Source of the DNA: Stichopus chloronotus
Lineage: Eukaryota; Echinodermata; Holothuroidea; Aspidochirotida; Stichopodidae
Direction: 5' to 3'
DNA length: 64,000 nt
NCBI GenBank assembly: GCA_021234535.1
Contig: SFZH01000008.1
Span: forward strand, 1,488,001-1,552,000
Positions 12,442 to 22,522 of this stretch are shown here, in pieces. The translations under genes were made by a program, and so were the position numbers. How positions within the stretch are numbered: position 1 is the first letter of the stretch; every line of letters starts with the position of its first letter. Under the pieces are notes generated by a model. That model worked only from the letters and a program-made list of their open reading frames with translations, was not told the origin of the DNA and searched no databases.

Positions 12442-15400
12442 TTAACCGTTTTCAGACCTTACTTTGAGAACGCTCTGCGGAAAATGGTACGGGTTGGAAT
12501 GCTTTCCCCTTGTCTTCCGAGTACTCCTCCGTCTGTCACCAAAGTTAGAGTCAAAGTCGTCATTGTTGTTGTCAGTAATGTGAGTTGGTAGTTGGTCGTT
12601 TGAGTTGTCGTCAGGTAAGTTGCCTGGTTCCTGGTCTGGTAAGTCATTGTGTGAGTCAGCGTGTGAGTCAGCGTGTGAGTCAGCATCTGAGTCACTGGAA
12701 ATAGGAAAGTCAGAGCTAGAGTCGCCATGTCGACGTGCGAGTGGCTTCTTTCTGCTTTCGGTTCTACGGGGCGCACACGTTGCGGGGTTGATCATGGGAC
12801 AAGGCCTAATCTCACGGCGATGTACGCTTCTTGAAGTCCCTGTACCATCAGCCCTCTCTATGGTGTACGTGGATGCATTGCCTGGCCTGGCGGTGACCTT
12901 GTAAACCATGGATCCCCATTCATCAGAGATTTTGTTTCTGCCTGGAGGGTGAGCTTTCAGATACACTCTAGTCCCAAGGGTCAATGGGCGCTCCTGTGTG
13001 GACTTGTCATAGCGAGCTTTCCTTGCTGAGGCCTCTAGGGCTAGCCGCTCCCCTGCTTTCCGGAAAGCCATCCTCAGGACCTCGGAGTGTGAGGATACCC
13101 AGTGAGTTACCTCGTCTGTGGAGCCTAAGTGGTCCTCGCCAGCAGAGCCAGTGTTGTTGAGGAGGATGTCTACGGGCAAGATGGGATCTCGACCAAACAT
13201 CACATAAAAGGGTGCCAGTTTAGTGGAGGCATGCGGAGTACAGTTATAGGCATGCAACACCTCTGGTAGATGTTCTGACCATCTCCTCTTCTTACTAGGT
13301 GGCAATACTTTCAGTAGATCACGGAGCGTTCGATTGAATCGCTCTGCCTGTCCGTTACCCTCAGGGTGATACGGCGTGGTCCTTGTTTTCTTGATATTAT
13401 ATAGTTGACAGAGTTCATAGATGAGGTTAGATTCAAAATTACGCCCTTGGTCGGAATGTAATCTCAAAGGTGCTCCAAATAGCAAGATCCAGTTGTCTAG
13501 TAATGCTCGGGCTGTAGTTTTGGCTGTCTGGTCTTTGGTGGGAATTGCCCGTGTGAATTTTGAGAATACATCCGTCATGACCAAGACATTTTCCTTCCCT
13601 CTGGCATCTTTCTCAAGGATGGTGAAATCGATGGCTAAGATTTCGTTAGGCCTAGAGGCCTGAATAGACTTCAAGGGTTCCCTGATCTTTGGTGGATTTT
13701 TAGCCCTTGTACATCGGTCACAATGTTGACAGTGCTCCATGACATCTTTCTGCAACTGGGGCCAGTAACAGCGACTACGCACTAAAGATAGGGTTCGTTT
13801 GGTACCTTGGTGCCCTGTATTGTCATGGCACTGAAACAAGACTTCTTTCCGCAACACCTTGGGGAGTAATAGTTGATAGGAATCCTGACTATGTCTGTAA
13901 AGAAGTCCATTCTTTTGCACTAACTTGTCCCATTCTTTCAAGTACAGTTTCAAGGCTGGTGTCACAGTTCGTGAATGTGGCTTTTCCCCTTTGCTCCAGA
14001 AGGTAAAAAGTTCAGAAATTTCTGGATCCTTCTTCTGAAACTCTGCCAGTTGCTGGTAGGTATACGATGGGAACAAGATGGGAGATGTTTCCATCGTTGG
14101 TCCAACATCAGTTGGGTCATTGTCTGCTAGGGGCTGAAGGGTGGTTGCCCAGGATGCAACAACCAATTCATCTGGAACCTTTGTCATGCGGGCCACAGTT
14201 ATCAACTCAGATAAAGTGGTCACAGAACTGTTCCCGTCATGTCGGCGTCTTGACAAAGCATCAGCAGCCAGATTGGTTCGGCCTGGTTTGTATCTGATCT
14301 CCATGTCGAACATCGCCAAAGCACCTACCCATCTCTGTCCGACAGCATCAAGCTTGGCCGTTCTCAGGTGTGCCAGAGGATTGTTATCCGTGTAAACAAC
14401 AACTTTGTTGCCTATTAAATACTCTCTGAACTTTTCTGTAATCGCCCATTTTAATCCCAGAAGTTCAAGTTTCATGCTTGAATATTTCTGCATATTTTTC
14501 TCTGCCCCACGAAGAGTACGGCTGGCATAAGCTATAACTCGTGGTCGTCCCTCTTGACGTTGCATGAGAATTGCACCCAAACCTTGAAATGAGGCATCAA
14601 CTTCCACTTCAAAGGGTTGTGAGAAGTCTGCATAGGCGAGGACAGGTTGACTACACAAACTTCCCTTAAGGACCTCGAAAGCCTGTTGGTGTTCCAGATT
14701 CCAGCGAAACTCAGACGTCTTATCACGTTTGAGAGCCTGCATAGTTTCAGATACCAAAGCATGTAGCGGCCCAGCAATTTTAGAGAAGTTTCGCACAAAC
14801 CTTCGGTAAAAGGAACAGAATCCCAAGAATGACCTCAGCTCTTTTACGGATTTTGGTCTAGGCCAGGTCTTCACAGCTTCAATTTTATCTGGATCTGCCT
14901 TGACTCCTTCTCTTGTAATTCGATGTCCTAGGTACTTTACCTCTGGGCGGAAGAATTCACACTTGGACACCTTAATCTTCAACCCATGTTGATGGAGTCT
15001 TTCCAAGACCAGTTCTAGATTGGCCAGGTGGTCTTCAAATGTCTGTGAATATACAAGAATATCATCAAGGTAACAAAGGACAAATCTGAAAAAGTGATCA
15101 CCCAGACATGACTGCATAAGTCGTTGAAACGTTCCAGGGGCGTTGCAGAGTCCGAACGGCATGCGATTGTACTCATACAGGCCAAAAGGGGTGATGAAAC
15201 TCGTCTTATGTTTGTCTTTCTCATCCATCGCTACCTGATGGTATCCAGCTAACAGGTCAATAGTGGAAAACCATTTTGCACCATGTAAAGCATCTAGGGA
15301 CTCGTCTATCCGAGGCAGTGGGTACGCATCTTTGATGGTTTTGTGGTTTAACTGTCGGTAGTCAACACACAGACGAAGAGATCCATCTGGTTTCCTCACC

Positions 15401-16560
15401 AGGACTACTGGGGATGCAAATGGACTGGTGCTCGGGCGGATCACATTCTTTTCTATTAATTTCCGAATGTGTTCCCTAACTTCCTCAAATTGGGAGGGTG
15501 GAATCCGTCTGAATGCCTGCTTGATAGGAACGTCGTCAGTGAGCTTAATCTGGTGGGTTATCGTCTCTGTGTATCCAAGGTCAGCATCAGAGGTAGCAAA
15601 GACATGTTGATATTTCCTGAAGAGTTCCTCTGCTTGTAGATGTTGTTGTTCAGTCAATCCTGGAAAGATGGGTGGAGTGGCATCGGAGGCAGACAATGAG
15701 ACATTGTTGACTGTCACTTTGATACTTTCATAGGTGACGTTTCCGTCATCAACAGTAATAGCCTGTGTTATTTTACCAAGAGGTGTTCTAGGTGGAATCA
15801 GGAGGTCCTCGTTGGATGTATTTGTCACTTGCAGGTAGACTCTCCCTCTTTCTGACAGCGCAAGAGTAGCACTGACCAGAATTCCTTTCGGCAGTTGGGT
15901 ACATGGCTCGACTACAACTTCGGTACTTTCTTGCACATGCTGACAGGAAGCATTAATAACTTGGGACGTCCTTGCTGGCACCACTGTCACAGCGTCCCCT
16001 GGGCTCCTTGCCAGTCCAAGAACAGTTGAGTGACTTGAGTTGACATGACGTTGGAGAGGAATCTGCTTCAGAAACGTTTTCTCATCTAGATTCTTGATGA
16101 CATTCATACCAATCAACATTGGAACATCTTTGTCCACTCTGACAACCAGTATCCCCCTTCGTGGTACTATACAGGTTCCCACCACGACATCAGCTTCGAA
16201 GTAACCAGAGTATGGAATACGAATATTGTTGGCTGCATTGATTGACAGCCAATGGAGTTGTTCCAGGGACTGGCGTCCAAACGTCTCCATGAAGAATTTC
16301 TCTGTCATTGTTGTCACCTGTGAACCTGTGTCCACTACCTCCTTAACTGGAAGGCCATTCACTGTAATGGTGACCACTGGACTCTTTCCTACAATACAGG
16401 AGGGGATGTTGAAGTCTGAGCCTGGTTGTATCTCGCTACAACCCAGATCCTGGCTCTCGGAACCGGGTGCAGCTAGTTTTCCTGCTGTGTTGGACGTGGA
16501 ACTGGTGCGGGGGCTGTGCACTGACTGGCAAAATGACCTTTCTGTTGGCAACGGTGACAT
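12442..16560 (-). CDS. pol: Gypsy Pol polyprotein (protease, RT, RNase H, integrase)
   Basis: 1372 residues, uninterrupted. The aspartic protease motif DTGS is at 77-80. Reverse transcriptase spans about 345-545 with YLDD at 497-500. RNase H spans about 650-770 with EVDAS and YTDNNPL. The integrase has an HHCC zinc finger (H912, H917, C944, C947), a catalytic core with D978, D1037 and E1073, and a GPY/F-like region with VHRREIRPC near 1235. The C-terminus is acidic with a DSHA repeat. Domain order PR-RT-RH-IN defines Ty3/gypsy. The frame overlaps gag by 88 bases and is shifted by -1, so expression probably needs -1 frameshifting; the listed ATG need not be the real start. No inactivating change was seen. 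Confidence 0.95.
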   Translation of the reverse strand: MSPLPTERSFCQSVHSPRTSSTSNTAGKLAAPGSESQDLGCSEIQPGSDFNIPSCIVGKSPVVTITVNGLPVKEVVDTGSQVTTMTEKFFMETFGRQSLEQLHWLSINAANNIRIPYSGYFEADVVVGTCIVPRRGILVVRVDKDVPMLIGMNVIKNLDEKTFLKQIPLQRHVNSSHSTVLGLARSPGDAVTVVPARTSQVINASCQHVQESTEVVVEPCTQLPKGILVSATLALSERGRVYLQVTNTSNEDLLIPPRTPLGKITQAITVDDGNVTYESIKVTVNNVSLSASDATPPIFPGLTEQQHLQAEELFRKYQHVFATSDADLGYTETITHQIKLTDDVPIKQAFRRIPPSQFEEVREHIRKLIEKNVIRPSTSPFASPVVLVRKPDGSLRLCVDYRQLNHKTIKDAYPLPRIDESLDALHGAKWFSTIDLLAGYHQVAMDEKDKHKTSFITPFGLYEYNRMPFGLCNAPGTFQRLMQSCLGDHFFRFVLCYLDDILVYSQTFEDHLANLELVLERLHQHGLKIKVSKCEFFRPEVKYLGHRITREGVKADPDKIEAVKTWPRPKSVKELRSFLGFCSFYRRFVRNFSKIAGPLHALVSETMQALKRDKTSEFRWNLEHQQAFEVLKGSLCSQPVLAYADFSQPFEVEVDASFQGLGAILMQRQEGRPRVIAYASRTLRGAEKNMQKYSSMKLELLGLKWAITEKFREYLIGNKVVVYTDNNPLAHLRTAKLDAVGQRWVGALAMFDMEIRYKPGRTNLAADALSRRRHDGNSSVTTLSELITVARMTKVPDELVVASWATTLQPLADNDPTDVGPTMETSPILFPSYTYQQLAEFQKKDPEISELFTFWSKGEKPHSRTVTPALKLYLKEWDKLVQKNGLLYRHSQDSYQLLLPKVLRKEVLFQCHDNTGHQGTKRTLSLVRSRCYWPQLQKDVMEHCQHCDRCTRAKNPPKIREPLKSIQASRPNEILAIDFTILEKDARGKENVLVMTDVFSKFTRAIPTKDQTAKTTARALLDNWILLFGAPLRLHSDQGRNFESNLIYELCQLYNIKKTRTTPYHPEGNGQAERFNRTLRDLLKVLPPSKKRRWSEHLPEVLHAYNCTPHASTKLAPFYVMFGRDPILPVDILLNNTGSAGEDHLGSTDEVTHWVSSHSEVLRMAFRKAGERLALEASARKARYDKSTQERPLTLGTRVYLKAHPPGRNKISDEWGSMVYKVTARPGNASTYTIERADGTGTSRSVHRREIRPCPMINPATCAPRRTESRKKPLARRHGDSSSDFPISSDSDADSHADSHADSHNDLPDQEPGNLPDDNSNDQLPTHITDNNNDDFDSNFGDRRRSTRKTRGKHSNPYHFPQSVLKVRSENG
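12650..12690. repeat. 12-bp coding repeat in the pol C-terminus
   Basis: Direct copies of GTGTGAGTCAGC encode repeated Asp-Ser-His-Ala on the minus strand near residues 1293-1306 of Pol. It is an in-frame microsatellite within the acidic tail. Confidence 0.75.
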
Positions 16561-17408
16561 TCGACGTTTGCCCTATCCACTCTGGGTCGTGTCCTGTTGG
16601 ACCTCTGTGTTTCCAGTTTCTGCAATCGTGTGCCAAAATCATCTTGACGCACTTTCATTGCATCCAGTGACTCCGTCTGATTCTTCAGAGCCACTGTTAG
16701 TTCAGACAAGGCTTCCAACACCTTGGACTCCATCTCTGTATGGTAGGAGTTAATCTTCCTGCCATGACGCCTTCTTCGTGTTGCCACGTCATCATCCGCC
16801 AAGTCCAGGGCCTTATCCCGGATCATGATGAATGTCGCTTTGGGGTCTTCCAGTAACATCCTCTTGATCTCGCGCCTCAGGACGCTGTCCTGGAGCCCAT
16901 CTCTAAATTGCTCCTTGATGGTTCTCTCTACATCAGGGCCATCAGTTACCTTCTGCAATTTGTCTCCAAGAGACATCAAGGCAAAACCAAAATCTGAGAT
17001 GGTCTCGTCCTCCCTCTGCACCCTGTTGCATACCTCCCTCAAGACTCCAGCAAGAGTCAACTTCTCACCAAAAGTGTCTACGAGAGTGTTAAGTATTTTC
17101 TTGGAATCCCCAGACACCTCTCTGGGATGGTGGTTAATTTCCTGTCGAGCAGGACCCTCCAAGTGTGCCAGCGCAAAGTCTGCGGCTTCCTGGCCTGTCA
17201 ACCGTCTCAGCTTAATGGCCGCATTGATGTCATCAGCAAAATCGCAAACCTGGAGCGACCCTTCTACACCAGAGAAGACTCGAACCTTCCGTTCTTTCGG
17301 AACCACCACCACTTGCGTCGTTGGCTTCTCAGGAGCACCAAGTTGACTCTTCTTCAACTCCTCTTCCAGAAGCGTCAACCTCTGACTGACTTCCTTCACC
17401 GTTGTCAT
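16473..17408 (-). CDS. gag: Gypsy Gag protein with CCHC zinc knuckle
   Basis: 311 residues. The N-terminus (about 1-30) is likely a short coiled coil, LTLLEEELKKS. A capsid-like region follows, about 40-190. One retroviral zinc knuckle of C-x2-C-x4-H-x4-C type (CHRCQQKGHF) lies near residues 284-297, followed by a proline-rich end. Gag forms the particle and the knuckle binds element RNA. It ends inside the overlap with pol, which is in the -1 frame. The start ATG lies about 70 bases inside the 5' LTR boundary, as expected for a short leader. Confidence 0.92.
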   Translation of the reverse strand: MTTVKEVSQRLTLLEEELKKSQLGAPEKPTTQVVVVPKERKVRVFSGVEGSLQVCDFADDINAAIKLRRLTGQEAADFALAHLEGPARQEINHHPREVSGDSKKILNTLVDTFGEKLTLAGVLREVCNRVQREDETISDFGFALMSLGDKLQKVTDGPDVERTIKEQFRDGLQDSVLRREIKRMLLEDPKATFIMIRDKALDLADDDVATRRRRHGRKINSYHTEMESKVLEALSELTVALKNQTESLDAMKVRQDDFGTRLQKLETQRSNRTRPRVDRANVECHRCQQKGHFASQCTAPAPVPRPTQQEN

Positions 17409-17458
17409 CGTTGTGTTGCACCACCGTCCTCTTTATTTTGATTCAAACAATTTGGCCT

Positions 17459-17476
17459 ACCCCACTCGTACTACCA
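17459..17476 (-). other. Possible primer-binding site of the gypsy element
   Basis: Three bases after the 5' LTR end, the minus strand reads TGGTAGTACGAGTGGGGT. TGG at this place pairs with the CCA end of a tRNA. The rest resembles, but does not clearly match, a leucine tRNA 3' end; a search against the host tRNA set would settle the primer. Confidence 0.5.
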
Positions 17477-17479
17477 AAA

Positions 17480-19042
17480 TGTGATGGCCAGCAGTACAGA
17501 TAAAAATTCAAAACCAGCAAATTCTGTTTGGCTGTCACTTTATTGGGGTCAGGCCATTACTGGGTATAGGAGCCAGTAAATACTAATGAGTATGTAGATT
17601 ACGTAAAACTTTACAGATGAGTTAAAAAGGACGGTGGTACAACCCACCGGACGGGCACGTAAACTGGGTAAGCTGTTAATAAAATCAAAGTGAAGATTAT
17701 AAATATATATGCTCATATGAACATTCCATAAAATTACCAGTCACAAAAGAACCTCCTTACATTACACAAGGCCAATAAATTACATCAAAAACACTTCTCA
17801 AGAATATTAGAAGACTACAAGATATGGCAGTTAGCACATAAAACGAACCTTGCTATATATGAGAAATAAACACTAAGAATTTCACCGCTAGTGGAAGTAA
17901 CATTTAAGTTAGGACACGTCTGCCACAAAATCAACCACTACAGAATTCTTGTTACAGTTCTACCCTTCAACAAAATGATATCATATCCTACCCAGCAGGA
18001 TTTACCTTAACTGATAAGACTATAATTCATAAAATAATACATCATGACCATAAAATGTAAGTTAATTTAATACGAGGTTCAATAAGAAACTGAATGAGAT
18101 CACTGGAATACTATCAGCTTATCTCAAGCATTCTATAAAACTGAAATGACGGTGATATCCAAATACCATACACACAGAACCATATCAAGCTTTAACGGTA
18201 CATGGGCGCCGACATTTTGGATTGCATACATACTGCACTAAATTTAACGATACATGGGCGCAGCCATTTTGAATAGGGGGCGTTCTTCCACTAAGACATA
18301 ACTATGCTGACACCGCATGAAAAGTGAGAGGTGAGAGGCTAGGTGTAAGGTTAGGCAATAATAAAAGTTTGAACCCTAACTTCAATTAAGTATACAGAGT
18401 TGCCTTTAACTTCACCGTAACAACATGCAATCCCAGAAACATTACACTTGACATATCAAAGTGGGTAATGAAACAATTATGTATACAAAACTCAAGAAGA
18501 TGACAAATGTGCAAACTGTAAGCAGTCAGCTTCGACTGAGTCCAGACAATACAGTAGGTTTCAGAGTACAGTACACTGTTAACGTTGGCGTTACCAAAGT
18601 TAGCCTATTCGCACCAAATCGCAACTGAAATAGACCTTACTTATAGATGCATTTTCTGAATTAAGAGATAACACTTCACTGAGAACATTAATAATTACCT
18701 TTACGGCTCGTTCATAGTACAAGATCAATCGATTCTTCAGAAATAGGAGAAATAATATCGGATCGTAAGACTGACGATGTTGTCACAACCGTGCTTAGAT
18801 AGTGTGTGTCAAAATAACGCTTGCAGAGCTAGGCTACAGCAGCAGAAGGGACGGTTTATGCTAAACAATAAAGACCACTGTTTACAGGTTGCGTAAGTCA
18901 TGATCATTGAACAAAAGGGGCCATTTATAAATGTGCGTAGATACAGGCAAATTGGTCAGGTCATATGGTCAGTGCCGCTGTCGTTACGGGGGGAGATAAT
19001 GAATATACAGGAGTGATAATTAATATTCATCGTTCCCTCACA
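17480..19042 (-). repeat. 5' LTR of the gypsy element, full length (1563 bp)
   Basis: It has TG...CA ends and is flanked by TCTG at 19043-19046. It contains the 1196-bp part (17797-18992) missing from the other LTR. Inside it is a diverged direct repeat around ACATGGGCGC (18195-18225 and 18245-18275). The promoter of the element should lie here, but no core box is certain. Confidence 0.92.
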
Positions 19043-19046
19043 TCTG

Positions 19047-19693
19047 CTATTTGCAATATGTTCCACCTATATACTGATTCTGTTACTTCATTAAAATCAT
19101 AGTCTTCCCAAAGAAATGATTTTTGCTTTGACAAGCAAAGTACCAGTGTCAAGTGCACTGATTAAAAAAAAAATCATGTAAAATGTGGTTACATAATTAA
19201 GTACTAATTTAAAATTTATAGCACTAAGCTAAAAAGCTGAATTTTTGGAGGGCGCTACCTTACCTTTTGTGAGCACTTTGAACGGTGCTCCAATAGTTAG
19301 TTTTGTTTTTCTTTTTGTGGAGGGGTGGGGAAGGGGAGATAATAAATTACTAGGGATTGGCTGAGCTGCATGTGGAGCACCTACCTTAATATTTTGACAC
19401 TACCATATGTGACCAGCTGCACTAACTCTCAGTAACCACAATTCTGTTTTTTTCCTTCCCCTTCTTCTTATGCTCAGTGCTTTGAGAAGTTAGGAGGAGT
19501 TATCTCTGAAGAGAGAGAGATTCAAGATTAATAACAAGTGATAACCTGGGATGTAAAGGATGTAAAGCTGGAACAATTACCTACCATGTAGTGTATCAGT
19601 GCTCCAAATTTCATTCTTTCAAAGAAAAATAGAAATAATGAATTGTGCATCTACTCTTTTCCTTTGTACTATTCTAATTGAATCGAGTCCTAC
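19047..19693. other. No gene recognised
   Basis: Flank of the gypsy insertion. It holds a T/G-rich run near 19300-19340. No open frame with domain or splice support is seen. Confidence 0.4.
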
Positions 19694-19805
19694 CTTCTCA
19701 CATACAACGGCAATGTGAAAGAACAGATTCATGAGGAACAAGTCCGTCACTAGGTTGCGCACAGCAAAATTAGACAAAACTAACAATGACCACAAGTAGA
19801 CACAA
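19694..19805 (-). CDS. Possible internal exon, hydrophobic, unidentified gene
   Basis: A 112-base stretch is flanked on the minus strand by the acceptor CATCTCCAG and the donor GTAGGA. The open frame (phase 2 in, phase 0 out) encodes about 37 residues, including LLVLSNFAVRNLVTDLFLMN, so one or two membrane segments are likely. I do not recognise the protein. The phase does not join directly to the candidate first exon at 20960-20852, so another exon would be needed between them. It could also be chance. Confidence 0.28.
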
Positions 19806-20851
19806 CTGGAGATGAACATAACTATGAATTCAGCAATGAATTAATGTTGCATTTACAATCACCAGTGTTTGGTTCTTGTATTCAGTCCCAATTAGCCCAA
19901 AGGTAGTGACAGCTAGTAGTCCAAATAAAAGCGTGTGTTTGGCAGTGACCATACGGTATGTCACCTGCTTTGGGCTGTAAACATACTGTACAGTAGTATG
20001 AGTTAGGATGTCAATTTAACCTGCATTGGGCTGTTACAAGACTAAGCTGTTGGATAAATTTGCCGCACATAACAAACTCCAAGGAAAACAGAAATGTCAG
20101 CTGATGTAAGACGCACTGAAAATGCCTTACAGTACACTGAACAATGTACAGTACAGTGTGCAATATGAAATTAAGTAAGTCCTAAAACCTACCTAATGCT
20201 GGAAAACATTACCCATGAACTGTAGAGCAATGTGCTGTACTATAAGCAAAACAAGGAGGAGCACATTCGGCAAGATCGAGTCACTACAGCAGCTCCCCTC
20301 ACTCACTTCCTAATTACCGTATGAAAAGAAGCAATCAGTAACAAAACTGTGCAATGCTGCAGCATCACTACAATGCTAGCATATACGCACAAAACTAGGT
20401 TGGTTAATATTGAGCACATACCAAAAGTGTACGACTACAATGAAAAAGTTAAAATTAAGGACGTTGCAGTGGTCTTGCATGATGCAACTTAGTTTGTAAG
20501 CTAAGACGCTGTACACAAACAGTTCAATATACATGACTTAACTAGCTTGAACCATTAACTTATCTCCAGTTGCTTAAATGGAACTTTCTCTAGGGAGTAA
20601 CTTACATTTCACAAATTATTTCCCAGGTGTAGCTTTACCATAGGCCTCACGTTAGGCTAGCTAATGTCAGTAGGGCCAGAGCAAGGACCAGAGAAACCCT
20701 ACTGTAACTGTATGTACAATATTACTTCACCCAAACCCTGAGATAAAGTTAGGGCATATGGAACAGTATGTTGAAGTAATTGCTTTTGGTCAATTGCGAC
20801 CGGTTGGTGTCTTTGATAAATACCAGCCAATAATTTTCCCAAATAACTTAC
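19806..20851. other. No gene recognised; possibly intronic
   Basis: It lies between two weak minus-strand exon candidates. Low-complexity ACAGTACA-type repeats occur at 20130-20165. Nothing else is supported. Confidence 0.35.
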
Positions 20852-20960
20852 TTGAGTCGAATCTTCTGACAGGCCAATAATGAGTCACTCCATGAAACCA
20901 GCTTAAGTTATGGACTCCACGACTGCAGTCGCCACTGCTGGAACTTGAAGACAGCTCCAT
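20852..20960 (-). CDS. Possible first coding exon, unidentified gene
   Basis: On the minus strand the ATG at 20960 (context CAACGGATGG) opens a frame of 36 codons with a serine run (MELSSSSSSGDC) and ends at a strong donor, CTCAA|GTAAGT, in phase 1. No domain is recognised. The frame is also open upstream of this ATG, so the start is uncertain. Support is only the donor and the Kozak-like context. Confidence 0.25.
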
Positions 20961-22424
20961 CCGTTGTAGTGAGTGAGAGTGAGTGTACTGAACAACCCAG
21001 CTAACTTCGACAGACAAACAATACATGAAGTAGGGTGAAAGGTCAATCGGGAATACTACGTTCTCGATAAAAACGCGGTGAACAGAGCTCCTATAAACAG
21101 CGGCGTTATATTGGTCATCTTGTTATCACATCCTGAGTGCATGTGATTATTGCATTCACTCTGCTGTCCATCAGCATTAATTTCAATTTTAAATTTATTT
21201 TACATATGCTTTACTTTTACAAGGTATACTTGTACCATTAAATAGTGCAGTAATTGTACAAATATATAAAAGGCACTAGAAGAAACTGTATATCACTGCA
21301 AGTGACCTTGTTAGGCTTTCTTGTAACCCTTGTCAACCTTGGGTATCTGTTCACAAATAATTAGTACTCTGAGAAACAACAAAGATGGCAATGAATCTTG
21401 TATTTAACAAACGGTAATTCAGTCATATATTGAAATATGAGCCAGGGAAGTTCGTGATCGAGCTATTGGTGTTCCCCACAAATACTATCGCCGTTTGTCT
21501 ACTAGTGTTGTCTAGCACAAGGCGAACGACAACGAATGCAACGAATATACGAATGAAGTCTAGAGTAAAGTTTGATAGTTCTGAGGATGAACACATTCAC
21601 ACACTGACAAATTGATTTAACTTCTAATTTAGGGGCCTTGAAGGACATTTGTTTACAACACTTATAGGCAACCACATCCCTGGTGACCACAAACTCAACC
21701 AACTTTGGATCAATTCTGGCTCCCTTTTTAACTAGAACAGTTTCGTGGAAAAGTCCGTAGATTGCCCCTGGATGCCAAGCCCATCCCATTCTGACATTGA
21801 TGCATCCTTAACCTCCCCGTTGCTGAACTTGATTGCTTCAAATCACCAACTTATCATAAACTCGGCAACAGCTCCAGTTTAAATGACAAAACCGGCCAGT
21901 GCACGTCCGATGTTCTTTCTAGCCTGGACGCTCTGTATGTGTGCGTAGGTGCGTGCGTGTGTGTGTGTGTGCATACTACTCAGTTATCCGTCTCTATTGC
22001 CATCAGAGCCAGGATAGGCGAACTAATAAGATGAGATGAACCTCGACCTTTCATATTTATCTGAAATTTTATTTTGCAAATTATATTTTTATATTCGTAT
22101 CATATATTTCTTACAACCGTCCCAGTTTGTATTGCTATATTTGCATTGAGAAGAATTTTCTACATTTTGTACCTGTAAAATTTGAGCGTGTGTACTTGTC
22201 GATCGCTCTTTAGCTGTAAGTGGTATGATTCATTCTGTAATACTTGATTTGCAATTTTTCTATTTGTAAACTTTCCACGGAACGAACCTCATTTGGTCAA
22301 ATACCGTTTGTAAAATAAATTTCAAGTAATTAGGGGAAAAAAGCCTTAATTGTCCACCTCCTTCCAGTGCAAAGTTCTGTGTTGGTCTACCTCGTTGCAG
22401 GTGTTGTACAAATTATACAGCAAA
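20961..22424. other. No gene supported; GT microsatellite inside
   Basis: A minus-strand frame of 95 codons (21789-21502) begins MGWAWHPGAIYGLF but shows no recognised domain or clear splice sites. A (GT)n run is at about 21945-21972. Several AT-rich blocks lie at 22060-22330. Confidence 0.35.
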
Positions 22425-22522
22425 TTCGCTGTTGCATCAGCTGCATCAGTATGTATCAGCATCAGCATCAGTATCAGCATCAGCTGCATCTGTATCACTG
22501 CTGCATCAGCTCTGTCCGTATT
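22425..22522. repeat. ATCAGC-type hexanucleotide repeat
   Basis: Imperfect copies of GCATCA/GTATCA spaced by six bases give Ser-Ile or His-Gln repeats in the forward frames. The open frames 22350-22652 and 22367-22555 owe their length to it. Confidence 0.8.

Larger units (their letters stand above)
11611..19042 (-). mobile_element. Ty3/gypsy LTR retrotransposon, nearly intact
   Basis: The element is flanked by TCTG duplications and has TG...CA LTRs with TGTGA/TCACA ends. On the minus strand the order is: long 5' LTR (19042-17480), possible primer-binding site, gag (17408-16473), pol (16560-12442), about 450 bp of non-coding 3' region, polypurine tract (11987-11978), short 3' LTR (11977-11611). 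There is no env. Both reading frames are open over their full length. The shared LTR parts (317 and 50 bp) show one difference that I could see, so the insertion is young. The 3' LTR lacks 1196 bp found in the 5' LTR. Confidence 0.95.

Noticed and set aside
16226..16753. 175-codon plus-strand frame, and others at 12605, 14067, 16825 and 17127
   Set aside because: Antisense shadows of the gypsy gag and pol genes.
21502..21789. 95-codon minus-strand frame starting MGWAWHPG
   Set aside because: The first 45 residues look natural, but no domain, splice site or neighbour supports it.
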